In this document: piece by piece, positions 62,108-64,000 of the stretch
Layout: each line of letters opens with the position of its first letter
Numbering within the stretch: position 1 is the first letter of the stretch
DNA from: Streptomyces pactum
GTDB lineage: Bacteria > Actinomycetota > Actinomycetes > Streptomycetales > Streptomycetaceae
Direction: 5' to 3'
Assembly: GCF_002005225.1 (NCBI RefSeq)
Contig: NZ_CP019724.1
Coordinates: forward strand, 3,350,501 to 3,414,500
DNA: 64,000 bases
Made by a program: the position numbers and the translations under genes
Notes under the pieces: generated by a model
Databases searched by the model: none
Seen by the model: the letters and a program-made list of their open reading frames with translations, nothing else
Told to the model about the DNA's origin: nothing

Positions 62108-62214
62108 CCTGCGCCTTTCCCGACTGCACAGGCCATTGTCAGTCCCCTGCGGTAGCTTCCGAAGTGCGAGGCGCGAAGACGCGCACGAAGGGACGCCACA
62201 GGGGTGGGTGGACG

Positions 62215-63219
62215 ATGACCAACGGCACCGTGACACCGGAGCTGGACTCCGCGCTGGAGAAGCACCGGGTCGAGCTGACGGGGTACTGCTACCGGATGCT
62301 CGGCTCCTCCTTCGAGGCCGAGGACGCGGTCCAGGACACCCTGGTCCGCGCCTGGCGGAGCTACGACAAGTTCGAGGGCCGCTCCAGCCTCCGCTCCTGG
62401 CTCTACCGCATCGCGACCAACGTCTGCCTGGACATGCTGACCGCGGGCAACAAGCGGGCCCGCCCGATGGACCTGACGGACTCCACGCCGCTCGCCCAGG
62501 CCGCCCTGTCCCCCCGCCCGGACCACACCTGGCTGGAGCCGATGCCGGACGCCCGCGTACTGCCCTCGACCGCCGACCCGGCCGAGGCCGCCGTCGCCAA
62601 GGAGTCGGTGCGGCTCGCGTTCATGGCCGCGCTCCAGCAGTTGCCGCCCAAGCAGCGGGCGGTGCTGATCCTGCGCGAGGTGCTGGCGTGGAAGGCGAGC
62701 GAGGTCGCCGAGCTGCTCGGCACCACGGTCGCGTCGGTCAACAGCGCCCTGCAGCGCGCCCGCGCGACCCTCGCCGAGCGGGAGGAGCGGGGCGACGCCG
62801 CGACGGTGTCGGACCCGCTGGACGAGGAGCAGCAAAAGCTCCTGGAGCGCTACGTCACGGCCTTCGAGGGCTACGACATGACGGCGCTGACGGCGCTGCT
62901 GCACGAGGACGCCGTCATGACGATGCCGCCGTTCGACCTGTGGCTGGCCGGCCCGTCGGACATCACCGGCTTCATGACGACGCTCGGCGCCGCGTGCGCG
63001 AACTCGCGGCTGGTGCCGGTCAGTGCCAACGGGCTGCCCGCCTTCGCGCACTACAAGCCGGACCCGGAGGCGGGCGGCTACGCCCCGTGGGCGGTCCAGG
63101 TGCTGGAGATCTCAGACGGCCGCATCACCGGGTTCCACTGCTTCCTGGACACCAAGCGGTGGTTCCCGCTGTTCGACCTGCCGCTCCGTCTCGAAGCGGA
63201 GACCGACGAGGTCCAGTAG
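62215..63219 (+). CDS. ECF sigma factor with C-terminal SnoaL-like domain
   Basis: 334 aa. Sigma region 2 (ELTGYCYRMLGSSFEAEDAVQDTLVRAWRSYDKFEGRSSLRSWLYRIATNVCLDML) and region 4 (LQQLPPKQRAVLILREVLAWKASEVAELLGTTVASVNSALQRARATL). From about residue 205 a NTF2/SnoaL-like fold follows (LLERYVTAFEGYDMTALTALLHEDAVMTMPPFDLWLAG), replacing a classical anti-sigma partner. Similar to SigJ/SigG-type factors. The last 108 bp overlap the convergent STAS-protein gene. Confidence 0.9.
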   Translation: MTNGTVTPELDSALEKHRVELTGYCYRMLGSSFEAEDAVQDTLVRAWRSYDKFEGRSSLRSWLYRIATNVCLDMLTAGNKRARPMDLTDSTPLAQAALSPRPDHTWLEPMPDARVLPSTADPAEAAVAKESVRLAFMAALQQLPPKQRAVLILREVLAWKASEVAELLGTTVASVNSALQRARATLAEREERGDAATVSDPLDEEQQKLLERYVTAFEGYDMTALTALLHEDAVMTMPPFDLWLAGPSDITGFMTTLGAACANSRLVPVSANGLPAFAHYKPDPEAGGYAPWAVQVLEISDGRITGFHCFLDTKRWFPLFDLPLRLEAETDEVQ

Positions 63220-63498
63220 GGCGTGCAGGGCGGGGTCGGGGTCGCGCAGCCGGATCCGGCCCCCGGCCCGCCGGGCGGTGAGCTCCAGGCGGGCCAGCAG
63301 GTCCACGACGGCGAGCCCCGGCGGTCCCAGCCCGCCGACGTCGCAGACGACCACCCCGGCCCGGGTACTTTCCAGCAGCGCGCGCACCTCGTCGCAGAGC
63401 CGGGGTGTCTCCCCTCGGGAGACAGGCCCCGGCAGCACGAGTACGGCGGGTGTCACGGCGTCCACGTGCGGTAGACCCCGCATGTGGACGGAAGTCAT
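63112..63498 (-). CDS. STAS-domain protein (anti-sigma-factor antagonist-like)
   Basis: 128 aa. STAS fold: AVLVLPGPVSRGETPRLCDEVRALLE, central VVVCDVGGLGPPGLAVVDLLARLELTARRAGGRIRLRD. The usual phospho-acceptor Ser/Thr in the D-S-G/A-type loop is not evident here (GPPGL), so it may be non-phosphorylatable. The frame runs 108 bp into the end of the convergent sigma gene; the terminal residues after about 92 look unlike STAS and are simply the antisense of the sigma gene. ATG 63498 or 63483. Confidence 0.72.
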   Translation of the reverse strand: MTSVHMRGLPHVDAVTPAVLVLPGPVSRGETPRLCDEVRALLESTRAGVVVCDVGGLGPPGLAVVDLLARLELTARRAGGRIRLRDPDPALHALLDLVGLRFETERQVEQREPPLGVQEAVEPGDAAV

Positions 63499-63624
63499 CG
63501 GTGCCCGCCATCAGAGATCACATTGACGTGCGCACACCCTCCACCCGATGGTTTGCTGTATGCCCCACGTATCCCCTCCCCGCGCCGTGCCGTTCCAGAC
63601 CCGTCCGCTCGGCGGGGAGGTGCC

Positions 63625-64000
63625 GTGCAGGGGGTGCTGACCGGCTTCGCGGTCATCGCGGTCGTCATCGCGGTCGGCTATGTGCTGGGGCTGCGGGGCC
63701 ACCTCGGTCCCCAGGGGCGCGAGGTGCTGACCAAGCTCGCCTTCCACGTGGCCTCACCGGCCCTGCTGTTCACCACACTGGCGACGGCCGACCTGTCGGT
63801 GGTCTTCTCCAGCAGGCTCCTGGTCACGGCGCTGTCCACGGTGGCCGTGGCCGGTGTCTTCGTCGCGGTGGGGGCCGCACGGGGCTGGGGCGTGGGCCGG
63901 ACGACGATCGGCGCGCTCTGCTCCGGTTACGTCAACTCCGGCAACCTCGGCATCCCGATCGCCGTGTACGTCCTGGGCGACGCCTCGCTGGTGGCGCCGG
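63625..64000 (+). CDS. AEC-family (auxin efflux carrier-like) transporter, 5' part
   Basis: 125 codons visible before the window ends. GTG 63625 has GGGGAGG 4 nt upstream. Helices MQGVLTGFAVIAVVIAVGYVLG, LAFHVASPALLFTTLATAD and LLVTALSTVAVAGVFVAVG, then the AEC hallmark SGYVNSGNLGIPIAVYVLGD. Predicted permease for organic acids or amines; full proteins are about 300 aa with ten helices. Confidence 0.85.
   Translation, partial: MQGVLTGFAVIAVVIAVGYVLGLRGHLGPQGREVLTKLAFHVASPALLFTTLATADLSVVFSSRLLVTALSTVAVAGVFVAVGAARGWGVGRTTIGALCSGYVNSGNLGIPIAVYVLGDASLVAP

Overview
The window is high-GC (about 70 percent or more), with strong third-position G/C bias, frequent GTG starts, mycothiol metabolism (mca) and AfsQ1/AfsQ2/SigQ. 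It is chromosomal DNA of a Streptomyces close to S. coelicolor. Gene content and order match what I remember of the SCO4895-SCO4970 core region, read in reverse; this is recall, not a search. I see no tRNA, rRNA, CRISPR array, insertion sequence or prophage. There are about 57 protein genes; the first (xdhB) and last (AEC transporter) are cut by the window edges.

Layout. 1-6.2 kb: xanthine dehydrogenase operon (minus) and a large membrane-anchored STAND ATPase with TPRs. 6.4-10.7 kb: mca with a small membrane partner, a DUF4307 protein, greA, and a DrrAB-type ABC exporter. 10.8-16.9 kb: threonine dehydratase, MarR, a sigma-like protein with two tiny coupled ORFs, cystathionine gamma-synthase, a membrane-anchored protein, msrA. 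17-23 kb: redox genes with local regulators (TetR/aldo-keto reductase with twin operators, SDR, zinc alcohol dehydrogenase with divergent HTH regulator). 23-32 kb: L,D-transpeptidase lipoprotein, acidic protein, a small LAXTG surface protein, hutH, a GAF-GGDEF cyclase, enoyl-CoA hydratase, secreted Pro/Ser-rich protein, adenylate cyclase. 32-41 kb: acyl-CoA carboxylase block (birA, pccB, pccE, a 42-aa membrane peptide, maf, accA2), a DeoR-family regulator, lpdA. 41-51 kb: gamma-glutamylcyclotransferase, purine nucleoside phosphorylase, phosphopentose/hexose mutase, membrane mannosyltransferase, PH-domain protein, deoC, aldehyde dehydrogenase and a truncated paralogue. 51-64 kb: uridine-kinase-like protein, sigQ, afsQ1, afsQ2, lipoprotein, VanZ, PspC, secreted protein, adenosine deaminase, hydrolase-fold protein, LysR/MFS pair, SnoaL-type ECF sigma factor, STAS protein, AEC transporter.

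Main result. A complete (deoxy)nucleoside breakdown route is scattered over the window: adenosine deaminase, purine nucleoside phosphorylase, pentose-phosphate mutase, DeoC, aldehyde dehydrogenase for the acetaldehyde, and xanthine dehydrogenase for the base. Three unlinked genes of this route (pnp, deoC, add), and as far as I can see nothing else, carry the identical 12-bp palindrome CTACGCGCGTAG at their promoters. In each the -10 box lies 6-7 nt before the start codon, so all three mRNAs look leaderless. This looks like one local regulon.

A second theme is a set of C-rich (+ strand) degenerate tandem repeats in gene-free gaps, of which the 94-bp array at 46.2-46.6 kb is the clearest.
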